Assembly (NCBI GenBank): GCA_977006965.1
Contig: OZ345353.1
Location: 3,038,001 to 3,102,000 of the forward strand
Direction of reading: 5' to 3'
Source of the DNA: Phymatolithon calcareum
Taxonomy: Eukaryota > Rhodophyta > Florideophyceae > Hapalidiales
Length of the DNA: 64,000 bases
Each line of letters opens with the position of its first letter. The stretch's first letter is position 1. The translations under genes and the position numbers were made by a program. The notes beneath the pieces are model-generated. The model did not search any database. It was not told where the DNA came from and saw only the letters and a list, made by a program, of their open reading frames with translations. Of the stretch, positions 1 through 10,783 are shown piece by piece.

Positions 1-392
1 CAAGCCGGACAAGGATTAGGCTTATTCAACTCAGTAACTCGCTCGCGAATGCGAGTTAACAATTCAATGAGATGCAATGTACCAAGCACCGATTGCTCTC
101 TGGCGAAGATGAGCAAGTCGCGGTTTAAAGCTTCACGTTGTGCATCATCAAAACCGCGGGAACGAGAGAACACGACACGAGCGGGAACTTTTGGATAACC
201 GACGTCCACCAGCACAGTCGCATCGATACTGCAGAATATGTGGGATTCATTTGCCGCGACGCAGGGACGTGCAGAGAATTGAATCGTCATTGAAGGGGTT
301 GCCTGTTTTGTTAGAGAGAGCTCCGATGGATCGTACATGCAGGTCAATAATTCCAACTCGTCAGCAAAATCTTGTTCGGAATAGGCAGACAT
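1..392 (-). CDS. RWD domain protein, probably RWD-RING E3 ligase (RNF25-like), 5' part
   Basis: The reading frame starts at an ATG at 392 (MSAYSEQDFADELELL) and runs off the left edge open for 130 codons. It shows an RWD domain: an acidic N-terminal helix with E-L-E-L-L, then a beta-sheet region with the V-D-V-G-Y-P turn, then the R-G-F-D-D stretch leading into the long final helix (residues about 90-125). It ends in P-N-P-C-P-A, which looks like the first Cys of a RING finger, as in RNF25/AO7-type ligases where RING follows RWD directly. RWD domains bind E2 enzymes or protein partners. The RING itself lies outside the window, so the ligase role is inference. No introns are visible in this part. 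Confidence 0.75.
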   Translation of the reverse strand, partial: MSAYSEQDFADELELLTCMYDPSELSLTKQATPSMTIQFSARPCVAANESHIFCSIDATVLVDVGYPKVPARVVFSRSRGFDDAQREALNRDLLIFAREQSVLGTLHLIELLTRIRERVTELNKPNPCPA

Positions 393-1005
393 TTTCGGCG
401 ACTAGTCCAAGATGTTCGAATTTGGTGATGCGTCACACCGCAGAAGCGTATCAGAACAGCATTAGGATTAGTTTCTTAATCTGGCCGAAGGGCAAACATT
501 ATTAGGCGGTCGTCAAAGGCTATACCTTCTGTTGACAAAAGGTATTGAATGAAGGGGTTTCGAATCCATCCAGCGCAGCAATCTGATTGTCGTGCCAACA
601 ATGACACAAAGTGTGTGATATTGATCATCAATTGAGTGCGGTGCCATAATCGTGATCAAGTTCCGGATGATATGAGATCAAATACCACTGTGGTGCTTCT
701 GGACCAGTTGGGCCACTCCAAGACCTGCGACATCAAACCAAGCTTGGTGAAAACATCCAACGGGGGCAAAAGGCGCCAGAGTCTATTTTCTGGTTGGTGC
801 TCTGTCTTCCATCTTCTGTAGGAGAGGCAGGTGACTTATTAATCGTGTCCACAAAAAAGTCCAAGTGTTTCCACAAAGAGCGGGACGTGAACCCCCGTTG
901 ATTGGGCGAAGGAAAACACTTCTTGACGCTCTAACAATTGTGCTCACCATTGCACACTTACAAGCTTTCACGTGAGCAAGGCCCGTTTCCGCACACCACA
1001 ACAAG
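393..1005. other. spacer between the RWD gene and the elongase gene
   Basis: I see no convincing coding sequence here. Short open frames lack family similarity. It should hold the divergent promoters of the two flanking genes, but no specific motif is recognised. Confidence 0.5.
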
Positions 1006-1833
1006 ATGACCGAGCTTCTCCAAAGCGGCGCACGCTTCTTGCGCGGACTGGACAGCGGACCTGCGACCAAGACAGCCTCTGAGCTGTTGCACGGACCGAA
1101 GGCCGGGCCTGCACATGAGCTCATGCACCCATCGTACGTGGTATGGGGCGTAGCGTTCTATCTCATCGGAAAAATGCTACTGGACGCTTTGTGCAGTTCC
1201 CTCGGCACGCGCGGCAAATCGCTCCCCTTCCGCGTTGTGGCACTGATCCACAACGCACTTCTATGCTCATTTTCCGGAATCACTGCCTACCATACGTGGA
1301 CCATCACCATTGAGCACATGAAGAGAAGCGGTTTGCACTCGACGTATTGCAGTAATGGACTCTGGCAGTCCGGGCTCGGCTACTGGGGATTTTTATTCTA
1401 TCTCAGCAAGTATTGGGAACTACTTGACACAGCATTACTCATCGTCAAGCGTCGTGAACCAAGCTATCTACAGGTCTATCATCATGCCATGACCATTGTG
1501 TGTGCATATTTGCTGCAGAGCAGTCATGCCACGGTGAGCTTTCTCTTTGTCGGACTTAACGCTTCCGTTCACACTATCATGTATGCATACTACGCGCTGA
1601 GTGTTCTGGGCATTCGCATCCCCGGCAAGAGCGCCATCACCACAATGCAGCTCGCGCAATTCATCGGTGGAATTTTCGCGGCGATGCCCATGTTTTGGAT
1701 GCAGCACGGAGAGTGTGCATCAGAGGCGCAGAAGATCGCTGTGGGTGGCATCATCGTGCATGCAGCATATCTGACGTACTTGTTTGCACAGTTCTACAGA
1801 GAAACGTACGGTTCGAAGAAGAAAAAGATGTAA
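1006..1833 (+). CDS. ELO-family fatty acid elongase (beta-ketoacyl-CoA synthase), PUFA type
   Basis: This intronless gene encodes 275 residues, the usual ELO length, with several hydrophobic membrane segments. The family condenses acyl-CoA with malonyl-CoA in the ER as the first step of chain elongation. Visible motifs are KYWELLDT (135-142, family K-x-x-E-x-x-D-T), the histidine box QVYHH (156-160), N-x-x-V-H...MYAYY (185-196), T-x-x-Q-x-x-Q-F (212-219) and a basic C-terminus KKKKM that fits ER retention. A Gln in the first position of the histidine box is typical of elongases acting on polyunsaturated chains, as in moss and algal delta-6 elongases. A role in arachidonic/eicosapentaenoic acid synthesis is therefore likely but inferred. 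The start ATG is preceded by ACAAG; no better upstream start is seen. Confidence 0.95.
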   Translation: MTELLQSGARFLRGLDSGPATKTASELLHGPKAGPAHELMHPSYVVWGVAFYLIGKMLLDALCSSLGTRGKSLPFRVVALIHNALLCSFSGITAYHTWTITIEHMKRSGLHSTYCSNGLWQSGLGYWGFLFYLSKYWELLDTALLIVKRREPSYLQVYHHAMTIVCAYLLQSSHATVSFLFVGLNASVHTIMYAYYALSVLGIRIPGKSAITTMQLAQFIGGIFAAMPMFWMQHGECASEAQKIAVGGIIVHAAYLTYLFAQFYRETYGSKKKKM

Positions 1834-2062
1834 TAGTTGCACTTTGCTCCCGCAAGCCCGCTACCGGAGCTCATGTGGTATCATACGTCGGTAGAAATAG
1901 GGAATATGATCAGATAGTCATGTGAATCCGAGCCACGAGATTGCTGACGCCAGCATTGGTTCAATACTTGAGAAGAATCTCACTTGACTCGAATCTCTCC
2001 ACCCTCCCTCCCACCATTTTCACCACGTTCCCACACCTCGCTACCTCCACCGCCGTCACGCA

Positions 2063-3721
2063 ATGAGCACCACTGCTCGATCCGCGGCCTTTGCCGCCCT
2101 GCGCGGCGCGGCTGCAGCAATGGAGGAGACGCATTTACGCGAACTGCTACAGGACGGCGATCGTTGCGCATCGATGATCGCCACGCACGGCGAGTTAATT
2201 CTAGACTATTCACGTCAGCGTCTCACGCTCGCCGCACGGGATACATTGCTCGCACTCGCCACAGCTGTCGATCTTCCAGCACGCATTGCGGCGCAGACGT
2301 CCGGCGCAATCGTCAACGCGACGGAGGGACGTGCGGCCGCCCATGTCGCACTTCGTGCGCCACGCGATGCAGTGCTTAACGTGCAGGGGAGGAATGTCGT
2401 CCCTGATGTGCATGAAGTACTGGACAAGATCCGTGGGTTTGCGGATCGTGTGCGGTCGGGGATGTTCACAGGTGCTACCGGTGAGCGGTTGACGTCTGTG
2501 CTTGCTATCGGTATCGGTGGTTCGTATCTCGGACCTAGATTTGTCAGTGAGGCTATTCGCATGCATCCAGATGCACAGAAGGGTTGTGAAGGACGTACGC
2601 TTCGCTTCCTGGCTAATGTCGACCCTGTTGATGTTGCGCTGGCGCGTGAGGGGCTTCGTCCGGAGGAGACGCTTGTTGTTGTGGTTTCGAAAACTTTCAC
2701 CACGGCTGAAACTATGCTCAATGCTCGTACGATGCGCAAGTGGATTGTTGACAAGCTTGGAGAGGCGGCTGTGGCGAAGCATGTTGTTGCGGTGTCGACG
2801 AACGCGAAGGGGGTTAGTGAATTTGGTATTGATGCACAGGAGAATATGTTTGGATTTTGGGATTGGGTTGGTGGACGTTATTCAGTCTGTTCTGCTGTGG
2901 GTGTGTTGCCGCTTGCATTGCAGTATGGATATCCTGTTGTGGAGCAGTTTCTTGCTGGAGCACATGACATGGACGAGCATTACCGTACCGCAACACCGGC
3001 GCAAAATCTACCTGTGCTCATGGGATTGCTTGGTGTGTGGAACTCGACGTTCTTGGGATATGCTGCTCGAGCTTTGTTGCCGTATCAACAAGCACTGGTC
3101 TGTCTGGCGCCACATGTGCAGCAGGTGGATATGGAGAGTAATGGAAAACGTGTGCGCGCTGATGGGTCGCAGCTTGATGTTGAGGCAGGTCCGATTAACT
3201 TTGGAGAGCCTGGTACAAATGGACAGCATTCGTTCTATCAATTGTTGCATCAGGGTCGTGTCGTCCCGTGCGATTTCGTAGGAGTGATCAAGAGTCAGCA
3301 ACCGATCACGGTGCCCGGACAGGCTGTGAGTAATCATGACGAACTCATGTGCAACTTCTTTGCGCAACCGGACGCGCTTGCCATGGGAAAATCGGCGGAT
3401 CAATGTCGTGCAGAGGGTGTGCCTGAGGAACTGGTGCCGCATAAAACGTTCCCTGGAAATCGACCGTCGTCGTCGCTGCTTGTGACCGAACTTAGCCCGT
3501 TTGCGGTTGGACAGGTGCTGGCGCTGTTTGAACATCGGACGGCGGTGGAAGGATTTATTTGGGATATTAATTCGTTTGATCAGTGGGGCGTTGAACTTGG
3601 TAAGGTACTAGCAAAGAATGTGCGGAAGCAGATGGTCACTTTCAGGAAGGATGGGGGACCTCTTTCTGGATTTAACCCGTCGACAAAGATGCTTCTTGAA
3701 CAGTTTTTGAAAAAGGCGTAG
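2063..3721 (+). CDS. GPI: glucose-6-phosphate isomerase, cytosolic type
   Basis: The gene encodes 552 residues in a single exon, full length for the eukaryotic enzyme, which interconverts glucose-6-phosphate and fructose-6-phosphate in glycolysis/gluconeogenesis. Both family signatures are present: [14 protein letters not shown] (267-280) and [11 protein letters not shown] (504-514). Catalytic residues can be placed by comparison with the rabbit enzyme: R272 (GGRYS), E358 (MESNGK), H389 ([10 protein letters not shown]) and K514. No transit peptide is evident before the conserved N-terminal helices, so the cytosolic isoform is preferred over a plastid one. The 5' third is GC-rich with C-ending codons, while the rest is less biased. 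The gene is convergent with the downstream chaperone gene. Confidence 0.97.
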   Translation: MSTTARSAAFAALRGAAAAMEETHLRELLQDGDRCASMIATHGELILDYSRQRLTLAARDTLLALATAVDLPARIAAQTSGAIVNATEGRAAAHVALRAPRDAVLNVQGRNVVPDVHEVLDKIRGFADRVRSGMFTGATGERLTSVLAIGIGGSYLGPRFVSEAIRMHPDAQKGCEGRTLRFLANVDPVDVALAREGLRPEETLVVVVSKTFTTAETMLNARTMRKWIVDKLGEAAVAKHVVAVSTNAKGVSEFGIDAQENMFGFWDWVGGRYSVCSAVGVLPLALQYGYPVVEQFLAGAHDMDEHYRTATPAQNLPVLMGLLGVWNSTFLGYAARALLPYQQALVCLAPHVQQVDMESNGKRVRADGSQLDVEAGPINFGEPGTNGQHSFYQLLHQGRVVPCDFVGVIKSQQPITVPGQAVSNHDELMCNFFAQPDALAMGKSADQCRAEGVPEELVPHKTFPGNRPSSSLLVTELSPFAVGQVLALFEHRTAVEGFIWDINSFDQWGVELGKVLAKNVRKQMVTFRKDGGPLSGFNPSTKMLLEQFLKKA

Positions 3722-4159
3722 ACGGGGAAGCGTACTGTAGTTGTAGTGGTGTGCTTGGGATACTGGCCTTGACACGAAAATCTGTAAATGGTCGTCAGAA
3801 CAATAATAATGATTCTTGAGGTTATATATGGTAAGTGAGCGTGGACAGCCTTGCAAAGCATAAAGCGTCGTTGGAGACTTTGTCGCCTGGTGTTGAAGCT
3901 TCCAGGCGAATGATTCGTCTGTATTTGCTGACATTCTTTTTGCAAAATGCCAAAGCTCTCCACAGCAGATAAAAAGGGAAATGTGAAACTGGAGGAATTG
4001 ATCAAAACCGTTTGAATATCCAATTTTCTCTCTTCCAAAAAAACAGAGAGTGCCAAGTGTGCTTGTGCAGGAGTCATCTTCATCGTGCACGTACTATGTT
4101 GCACAAAATGTTACCAATCATGGCATTTACAAAAAGAGGTCGCGTAGTTCAGAACCAGC
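3722..4159. other. convergent 3' spacer
   Basis: This lies between the 3' ends of the GPI and bc1-chaperone genes. It should carry two 3' UTRs facing each other. I see no coding sequence or repeat in it. Confidence 0.5.
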
Positions 4160-5080
4160 TTACAATGGTTGCCGGATTACACCAGGCTTTTTAAAGAAAG
4201 GGGTCCAAACCTCCTCCTCCGTCAAAAAAGTCTCCATCGGCATCGCATCCAACCGCTCCTTCTCACTCCACATATACCTGAAAAGTCCATCAACATCTCC
4301 ATCCCGCACCGACGTGATATTGCGCTCAATTGCCGCACGGAAAGCCTTCTTATCTTCCCATGCATCATCAAAAGCCACAGCCATACCAAAGAAGATCCGC
4401 TCACATTCCTTGACCCACCGTCCACTCGCGATGAGTTTCAGCCCCTCCTCCTGGATAAGCATACGGTTGCGCACATCAGTCCAGAACACATCAAACACAC
4501 ACTGCATCATCGTCTTACAGTCCGCCTCGAACGGAGACCCCTTCTCCCGACGCAATCGCCGAAGCGTCAGATAAACATGTACGGAAAGCATCTCGAACCG
4601 AAGTGAAAACGCCTGCTCCGAGCCGGCGGATAGTGCTTCGGCTGCAGATTCCGCGCGTTTGCGTAGCTGCGCGTACACTGATGTACCGGCGCCTAGTGCT
4701 ATGCTCTCTCGCGAATAGTACCCCAGCGCGGAAAGAAGGGGGTTCCGTCCCTCACGGTCGCCGAAGAGACGCGCTAGCAGGCCGTGTCGGGGGCGTGACG
4801 GTGCGGGTGCAGGGGCTTCTGCAGTTGCCTCAACGGATGGACATGTGGTGGTTGTAGACGGATCGATCGCATTCTGGGTCTTCGGCGCTGCGGAAGAGAA
4901 TAATCGCGTGTTTGTCCCTGCCGTTGTCACGACGCGCGGACGTAGAGCAGCGGCATTGCGTGCAGCAAGACGCAGCATTTTCGCCGAGGAGAATTGTGTG
5001 AAGTTCTGGGTGGTGCTCAGTGCAACTCGGATTGTCAATCGATCGATCGCGGTGGCGAAGTGACGACAATTGTCGGGCAT
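4160..5080 (-). CDS. ubiquinol-cytochrome c chaperone family protein (CBP3/UQCC1-like)
   Basis: The frame has 306 codons from the first ATG at 5080. A second ATG at 4978 (MLRLAARNAAALRP) gives a 272-residue protein with a classic mitochondrial presequence rich in Arg/Ala and ending in R-L-F-S-S-A, so either start is possible and I slightly prefer the inner one. Residues about 100-285 match the Ubiq_cyt_C_chap domain: L-R-F-E-M-L-S-V-H-V-Y-L-T-L-R-R-L-R-R-E, the F-W-T-D-V-R helix and the long C-terminal helix with W-S-E-K-E-R-L. In yeast and man this family binds newly made cytochrome b on the mitochondrial ribosome and assists complex III assembly. No intron is seen. Confidence 0.85.
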   Translation of the reverse strand: MPDNCRHFATAIDRLTIRVALSTTQNFTQFSSAKMLRLAARNAAALRPRVVTTAGTNTRLFSSAAPKTQNAIDPSTTTTCPSVEATAEAPAPAPSRPRHGLLARLFGDREGRNPLLSALGYYSRESIALGAGTSVYAQLRKRAESAAEALSAGSEQAFSLRFEMLSVHVYLTLRRLRREKGSPFEADCKTMMQCVFDVFWTDVRNRMLIQEEGLKLIASGRWVKECERIFFGMAVAFDDAWEDKKAFRAAIERNITSVRDGDVDGLFRYMWSEKERLDAMPMETFLTEEEVWTPFFKKPGVIRQPL

Positions 5081-5465
5081 CCTGGAAGAGAGAGGGGCAA
5101 TATCGCGGGATCACCCAAAATTTCAGATTAATCGGCCAATGAGCGGCATATTTTAGACCATATTCACATGTCCCCGATCTCTATTGGATTAAACTATCTT
5201 TGCTGCCTTATGATACTACATTGTGCTCAGATGGAGCTCTTACACCTATATGAGACCTGAATATTTGTATGAACCAATGAATTTGCAGAGAGCAACACAT
5301 ATGAGCTGCAATTGGTCAGATAAACCTGTAGCAAGTCACATTCTCAGAGCCGATCTGAATTTCCAATCTCCCCACCATGGACTATCGCTCGGTCGAGTGT
5401 TTAACTAAACCTGCAGTGCTCTAGTTTTTCGGAAGTTCATCATCAAGGACATAGGCACCCCAATT
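5081..5465. other. divergent promoter spacer
   Basis: This 385-nt AT-rich spacer lies between the divergent bc1-chaperone and radical SAM genes. No coding sequence and no recognised motif is seen. Confidence 0.5.
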
Positions 5466-7427
5466 ATGCCTTTCATTCATGACAAGAGAACAACGGTCCT
5501 ACCATCAATATGCTTCGCTCCGCCTCTCTGCCTTCAAGTCAAAGGTGGGCTGGCATTGACGTGCGCGGCATGCGTCAAGGATTCGTCCACTTCCCCGAAA
5601 CGATTTCACACAAGAGTTAACATGAGCACATCCGCACCACCTGTGCCGCCAGCAGAACGACTGTTTAACATGGCAAAATTTGCCGCCGAAGAAATCCTCT
5701 TTTTTGATCGAACATGCGCCGCCACCGCTACTCCTCTGGAAATAATCTACGCTTATCCAAACGAGTATGCAGTCGGCATATGTTCTCTGGGCTACCAAAT
5801 AGTATGGGCAATCCTCTCCAAACTTCCCGACGTCAACGTAACACGTCTGTTCACAGATGCAATGGAGCGTCTTCCACCTCGTGCAGATCTCATCGGCTTC
5901 TCTCTTTCCTGGGAGCTCGATTACGTCGGTCTCTTTGACCAGCTACGCTTTGCCGATATCCCTCGTCGTGCCATGCACCGCACAGAGTCACATCCCATCG
6001 TGTTCGGCGGCGGACCGGTGCTCACCGCTAATCCGGAACCATTTGCCGATTTTTTCGACGTCATTTTACTGGGTGACGGCGAGGATTCCCTACCTACTTT
6101 TATTAACACCCTAAAAGAAAACCAAGGGCTTACGCGACGCGAAAAACTCAGCAAAGTCGCCGCACTTCCTGGTGCGTACGTCCCGGCCATGTATAGCGTC
6201 GAATATGAAGGCACCACCGGTCCCGTCAGAGCTGTGCATGCAGAAGCGGACGTCCCGTCTGCGGTGCATAAGGCGACGTACCGGGGTCGAGAACTGGCGA
6301 CCTCGACTGTTGTCACTGCGCGCAGCGCTTGGGAGAGCATTTTCATGGTTGAGGCTGTGCGCAGTTGTCCGGAACGATGTGCGTTTTGTTTGGCATCGTA
6401 TGTCACGCTACCGTTCAGGGTGTCTCCGGTGCATGAGATGCTATTGCCGACCATTGATGCTGCGTTGGAGAAGACGAATAGGATTGGCATTCTCGGCGCA
6501 AGTGTGACGCAGCATCCGCAATTTGATGTGTTGCTGGCGGAACTCAGAGGTGAGAAGTATGACGGTATGCGCTTGTCAATTGCGAGCGTGCGGACTAACA
6601 CTGTAACTGAAAATTTGGCCAGTACGTTGGTCAAGAGGGGCACGAAATCTATCACTATAGCTGTCGAGTCTGGGTCTGAACGACTTCGTAAGGTAAGCAC
6701 AAGTTGAACTTTCGTTAATCATTCTACGGCTTCTTCTTGTAAGCGCTTATCTAACATCTTGCGTTATAACATTCGGTATTTCCAATGGTTTATGGGAGCT
6801 CAGATTATTAACAAGAAGCTTGACAATGACGACATCATTACGGCCGGGCAGATGGCATTGGCAGGCGGTCTATCGAACCTCAAGTTGTACGGAATGGCTG
6901 GAATTCCGGGAGAAATAACTGAGGACCATGACGAAACAATAACCATGTTTGAAAATATGCGAAAAGCAACACCTGGAATGCGTCTCACCTTTGGGTGTTC
7001 CACCTTTGTACCGAAAGCGCACACTCCATTTCAATACTTCGGGGTTCGCAAAGATGCGGAAAAAGAAATGAAACGAATTGGCAAAGCGATGGGTAAAATG
7101 AGCGTTGCTTTTCGACCGGAGTCTTACAAATGGTCTGTCATTCAAGCGCTTATTTCGCGTGGAGATAGACGCATTTCTCATGTACTGGAAAAGGTTAGTG
7201 AGTATGGCGATTCGCTAGGTTGTTTCCGGCGGGCGTTCAAAGATCTGAAAGGACAAATTCCGCCGATGGAGTATTATGTTTTCGAGGACTGGCCTATTGA
7301 CGCAGTGCTCCCGTGGGGGCACATTAGAACTTCCATCTCACCGGAGAAAATTTTGGAGAGCAGGAAGAACGCAGAGGAACACTTCCGACCGGGTTCTGCC
7401 GAATATTCAAGAGTTCAGATGCTATGA
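5466..7427 (+). CDS. B12-binding-like radical SAM protein (TIGR03960-like), two exons
   Basis: Exon 1 (5466-6692) and exon 2 (6804-7427) join in phase 0 to give 616 residues. The join restores the conserved run G-S-E-R-L-R-K/I-I-N-K-K-L typical of radical SAM proteins. An N-terminal region (residues 1-52) could be an organelle transit peptide; the alternative start M53 (MSTSAPPVPPAERLF) begins closer to the conserved part. Residues about 90-215 resemble the cobalamin-binding-like domain of this family (G-F-S-L-S-W-E-L-D-Y, F-G-G-G-P, N-P-E-P-F-A-D-F-F-D, G-D-G-E). The 4Fe-4S motif C-P-E-R-C-A-F-C (Cys301, 305, 308) follows. The bacterial relatives usually carry a DUF2344 extension, which is absent here. 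The reaction is unknown. Bacterial or cyanobacterial ancestry is inferred. Confidence 0.85.
6693..6803 (+). other. spliceosomal intron of the radical SAM gene
   Basis: This 111-nt intron begins GTAAGC and ends GCTCAG. It contains in-frame stops, and its removal keeps the reading frame and rebuilds a conserved protein motif. It is the only intron I can support in the gene island. Confidence 0.85.
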
Positions 7428-8092
7428 ATTGCATTTGATCAGTTTTTTGCTCCGCCAGTGGAGAAGGATTTCAGATAGAGTTCTTGGGGATGTGGGCGGC
7501 TCGCGTTGGACCAGAAGGACTAAGCCTAAGCGAACCTTGGCACTGTCAACGTTTCAAGACGCATAGACTAAGATTGTGATCCATTTCGAAGAATGATTAC
7601 GTCAGAGCAGAATCGGAACTAGGAACCTTAATCAAGAGGGCAGAAAAGGCGACTACTTCCGAGTATAGTACCTCCAAGGAGAATGGCAACGTCGCAAAAT
7701 ATTGGACAACAAAAGAAAACCTCATCGTGTTGTAAGACTCGGGAAGTGTTGATATAGAACACTTAAGTGCAAGTTAGTGGCAAGTCAATTCCCGAGTAAT
7801 GCACGACACTTACGGAAACAATATGGAAAGCTTGAAGTCTGGGCCCCATGAACTCTAAAATGGACGCTGGAGAAACCCACCTGGGACAAAAGGGAGGAAA
7901 ATGAGGCTGACAGACAAATGATTTTATTCTGTACTTCTCGACACATGATTTAATCTACAGGACTCTTTTGGAAGTACAGAATTTCCTCAACTTCGGAAAG
8001 GTCGCTGTCTGATTGTTTACATCGATTACTGGCAAGGCAAGGAGCCTACATGTACAAAAACATCCCGCAAGCTCACAGCAGTTTAGAATTCA
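7428..8092. other. spacer between radical SAM gene and MCM7 3' ends
   Basis: A convergent 665-nt spacer with no convincing coding sequence or repeat. Confidence 0.5.
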
Positions 8093-10582
8093 TTACACTA
8101 AGATGATCTTGTTCTCAGAAGTGTCGTAAGACCACACATTTAGCTCCTCGTACTCATCGATCGTCTTCATTAGTTCATCCCTTGTGTAGTTGTTTTCATC
8201 GCAAAGCTCTTCCGCAGTCTCAATGCTTATTGACGTGCGAACTTCCTTCTCCATATATTCGCTGATCAATGTGTATATTGCCCATCGGCGGTTCTTCTCA
8301 CTGTTCTCGTTTCCTTGATCCAACATGCTCGCACCAAACTGTCCATCTAGATCATCCTCGTCTTCATCCTCATCGTTGTGTCGCCTCTTCCTGCCACTCT
8401 CTTCCTCAAGGGATGCCTTACTTGCCACCATCAGTCGAAGCGCCTCATCTACGTCGGCACGATCTACAATGGTAGCAAGGCGCAACCTTGCAAGTGCCTG
8501 AGCCAGCCTGAGAATACTCAGAAGAACACGGGGAGAAGTGTAACCCTTCGCCTCACGACCATCCTCAGCTTCCTGTGCACGCATGGCCACATAGTTGTTC
8601 ACCAGGTACTCGGTCAATGCGCTTTCCTTCGGAATGACAGGGTTTACTCTGCGAGCCTCTGCAATATGGGCACGAATAACCTTGGAGTCCACAACTTCAA
8701 ACCCAAGAGCGGGATGCACACCGGTACGATGCACATGAGTAACATGGCGAGCAAGCGCAAGATCCTGATCAGCTTTCGGGGTGTCAAGCAACAAAAACAA
8801 AAGGTCGAAACGAGAGAGAAGCGCAGCAGGAAGATTGATATTCTCCGCAGGAGAACGGCTCTTGTTATAGCGACCATATGCAGGATTTGCCGCCGCAAGA
8901 ATAGACGCTCTGGCATTCAAGCTGGTAGTGATACCCGCCTTGGCAATGGACACGGTTTGCTGTTCCATGACTTCATGAATAGCAGTTCGATCCGTCTCGT
9001 TCATCTTATCGAACTCGTCAATGCACGCGATGCCCATATCCGCAAGCACAAGAGCACCCCCTTCAAGCATAAGCTCTTTTGTCACGGCATCTCGCATGAC
9101 CGCAGCCGTGAGTCCAACTCCAGAACTTCCCTTTCCAGTTGTGTACACTGAACGAGGGGCAACCTTGGTAATATGCTTGAGCAGCTGCGACTTGGCAACA
9201 CCAGGATCTCCCATCAAACATACATGCAAATCTCCACGGAGACGCATACCATCAGGAAGACGCTTCGGTGGGGCACCTAGAAGCAGTAGAAGGAGTGCCT
9301 TCTTCACATCTTCGCTGCCGAAAATTTCAGGTGCGATGGATTTGGCAAGTCGGGAGTACAGATCTGGCTCATTGCGAACACGGTGGAGCTCGTCCTTCAT
9401 TCCCTGTGTCAGAAATTCATCAGCATAGCTCTTGCGGAGCTGTGATACATGAGTTGCCTCGAGGAAGGTGTCTGCAAGATAGCCGGCCTTCATTGCTTTG
9501 AAGCCGGTGTACGGCATAGGCAAAAAGATACCGGATATAGTGACCACATCACCAGCCGTACAAGAACGGGTCATCTCACCGTTCAGCTTCACATTGATCG
9601 TTCTAGGAATACTTCCGATGGGTACCTGATCAGCAGGCTCCTGCAATTTGAGCTCCTGATACTTGACGTACTTGAAACCGCGGTAGTTCGGCACAAGAGC
9701 TCCAGCATCAGAGCCTCGAGCACCATGTGCAGGCGTCGGACAGGACTGCAAGGGCATGAAAGATCTCCCAGTAATTTCCTGGTAAACCTCGAACCCGCAT
9801 CCACGGCAAAGATATGCAGCTGCCGCGGCACGGGGCTTGACTTCTGTCACACGCGTAACGATTCCACTCACGGTCACAAGATGTCCAACGTGATCCGCAC
9901 GTACATCCCTGAGAGGAATCGACTTGTCCCCTGGTCGAGGTACGATAAGAGTTTCGAAAGTACGGGTCATAACGGCGGGAATAAGATTGGCAGGATCGGC
10001 ACCTGGTCCGGCAGGAAGATTTGCATTATCAGCGTTGACAGCTCCACCGGGAATATTCTCAAGCTGTGCCTGTGCATTGCGAAACTCCTCTTCGCGCTGC
10101 CGACGGGTGGCAGCAAGCACGTTCACAGGATCGTCGGTGTCCAGCACGGCACTCTGTGGCGCATTCTGACGCATATCTTCAAGAACGTCATCGGCGGCGA
10201 GTGAGAAAAGATCAGAGAATCGTCGAGCATTTGAGATTAGCTCCTTATGGAGCAGAGTGCGGAGCCCACCAGAACGGGCGGAAGAGAGGTCGTTGCTGGT
10301 GTCGAGACCCCATTTGTAGACATCTTCAACTTCAATGCGGAGAACTTTACGAGTCCGTCGGAAGATCTCCTCGAGCTGGGTCATGTACTTGAGCTTGGTG
10401 CCTTCTTCGAAATCGTCCAGTGCAAAACTGGTCAAGAACTCCTTGAGACGCTCGCGCAGAACCTTGTAGTCGATAGAATGCACAATGCTGCCACCGCCGG
10501 GTGTACCAAACTGAGTACCGCCCTGCGAGGCGGTGCTGTGGAAGGTGCGGGATGGCGTGCTTGCGCCTAGAACTTGTGCCAT
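8093..10582 (-). CDS. MCM7: MCM7, subunit of the replicative MCM2-7 helicase
   Basis: The protein has 829 residues from the ATG at 10582; the frame is open to 10615 but only through a GTG. It is a nuclear subunit of the hexameric DNA helicase that licenses and unwinds replication origins. Assignment to MCM7 rather than other MCMs rests on the H-V-P-I-G-S-I-P-R type region, S-G-I-F-L-P-M-P-Y-T-G-F, and the ending D-E-Y-E-E-L-N-V-W. Motifs: zinc site C259-x2-C262...C281, Walker A GDPGVAKS (458-465), Walker B IDEF (521-524), arginine finger SRFD (590-593). The fourth zinc ligand position is His286 where animals and plants have Cys. An acidic insert N-D-E-D-E-D-E-D-D lies near the C-terminus. Two E2F-like sites lie about 200 and 280 nt upstream of the ATG. 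Confidence 0.97.
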   Translation of the reverse strand: MAQVLGASTPSRTFHSTASQGGTQFGTPGGGSIVHSIDYKVLRERLKEFLTSFALDDFEEGTKLKYMTQLEEIFRRTRKVLRIEVEDVYKWGLDTSNDLSSARSGGLRTLLHKELISNARRFSDLFSLAADDVLEDMRQNAPQSAVLDTDDPVNVLAATRRQREEEFRNAQAQLENIPGGAVNADNANLPAGPGADPANLIPAVMTRTFETLIVPRPGDKSIPLRDVRADHVGHLVTVSGIVTRVTEVKPRAAAAAYLCRGCGFEVYQEITGRSFMPLQSCPTPAHGARGSDAGALVPNYRGFKYVKYQELKLQEPADQVPIGSIPRTINVKLNGEMTRSCTAGDVVTISGIFLPMPYTGFKAMKAGYLADTFLEATHVSQLRKSYADEFLTQGMKDELHRVRNEPDLYSRLAKSIAPEIFGSEDVKKALLLLLLGAPPKRLPDGMRLRGDLHVCLMGDPGVAKSQLLKHITKVAPRSVYTTGKGSSGVGLTAAVMRDAVTKELMLEGGALVLADMGIACIDEFDKMNETDRTAIHEVMEQQTVSIAKAGITTSLNARASILAAANPAYGRYNKSRSPAENINLPAALLSRFDLLFLLLDTPKADQDLALARHVTHVHRTGVHPALGFEVVDSKVIRAHIAEARRVNPVIPKESALTEYLVNNYVAMRAQEAEDGREAKGYTSPRVLLSILRLAQALARLRLATIVDRADVDEALRLMVASKASLEEESGRKRRHNDEDEDEDDLDGQFGASMLDQGNENSEKNRRWAIYTLISEYMEKEVRTSISIETAEELCDENNYTRDELMKTIDEYEELNVWSYDTSENKIILV

Positions 10583-10783
10583 TGTGAGTAAATTGGTCTT
10601 GATGGCTGCCAGCACAGAGGCTCTTGCCGCCGATAGTACTATTCTGGGGCTGACTTGTGGTTACTCCCTAGGCGACGGGAGATGGCCTTAGTGCCAGAGG
10701 TAAATTGGTGTCGTACTGGACTTCATTCGAAAACTAGTTCGAACAGAAAAGGGCGGTATACTATTGATGATTTGTCGTACAAA

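Noticed and set aside
140-505. 121-codon plus-strand ORF
   Set aside because: It is antisense to the RWD-domain frame that starts at 392 on the minus strand and has no family similarity.
2210-3535. Minus-strand ORFs of 175-190 codons
   Set aside because: Antisense shadows of the GPI gene.
8378-10204. Long plus-strand ORFs (8378-9151, 9449-10204)
   Set aside because: They lie antisense inside MCM7, which matches its family over the full length; these are shadows.
10583-10615. Upstream extension of MCM7
   Set aside because: It would start at GTG; the first ATG is at 10582.
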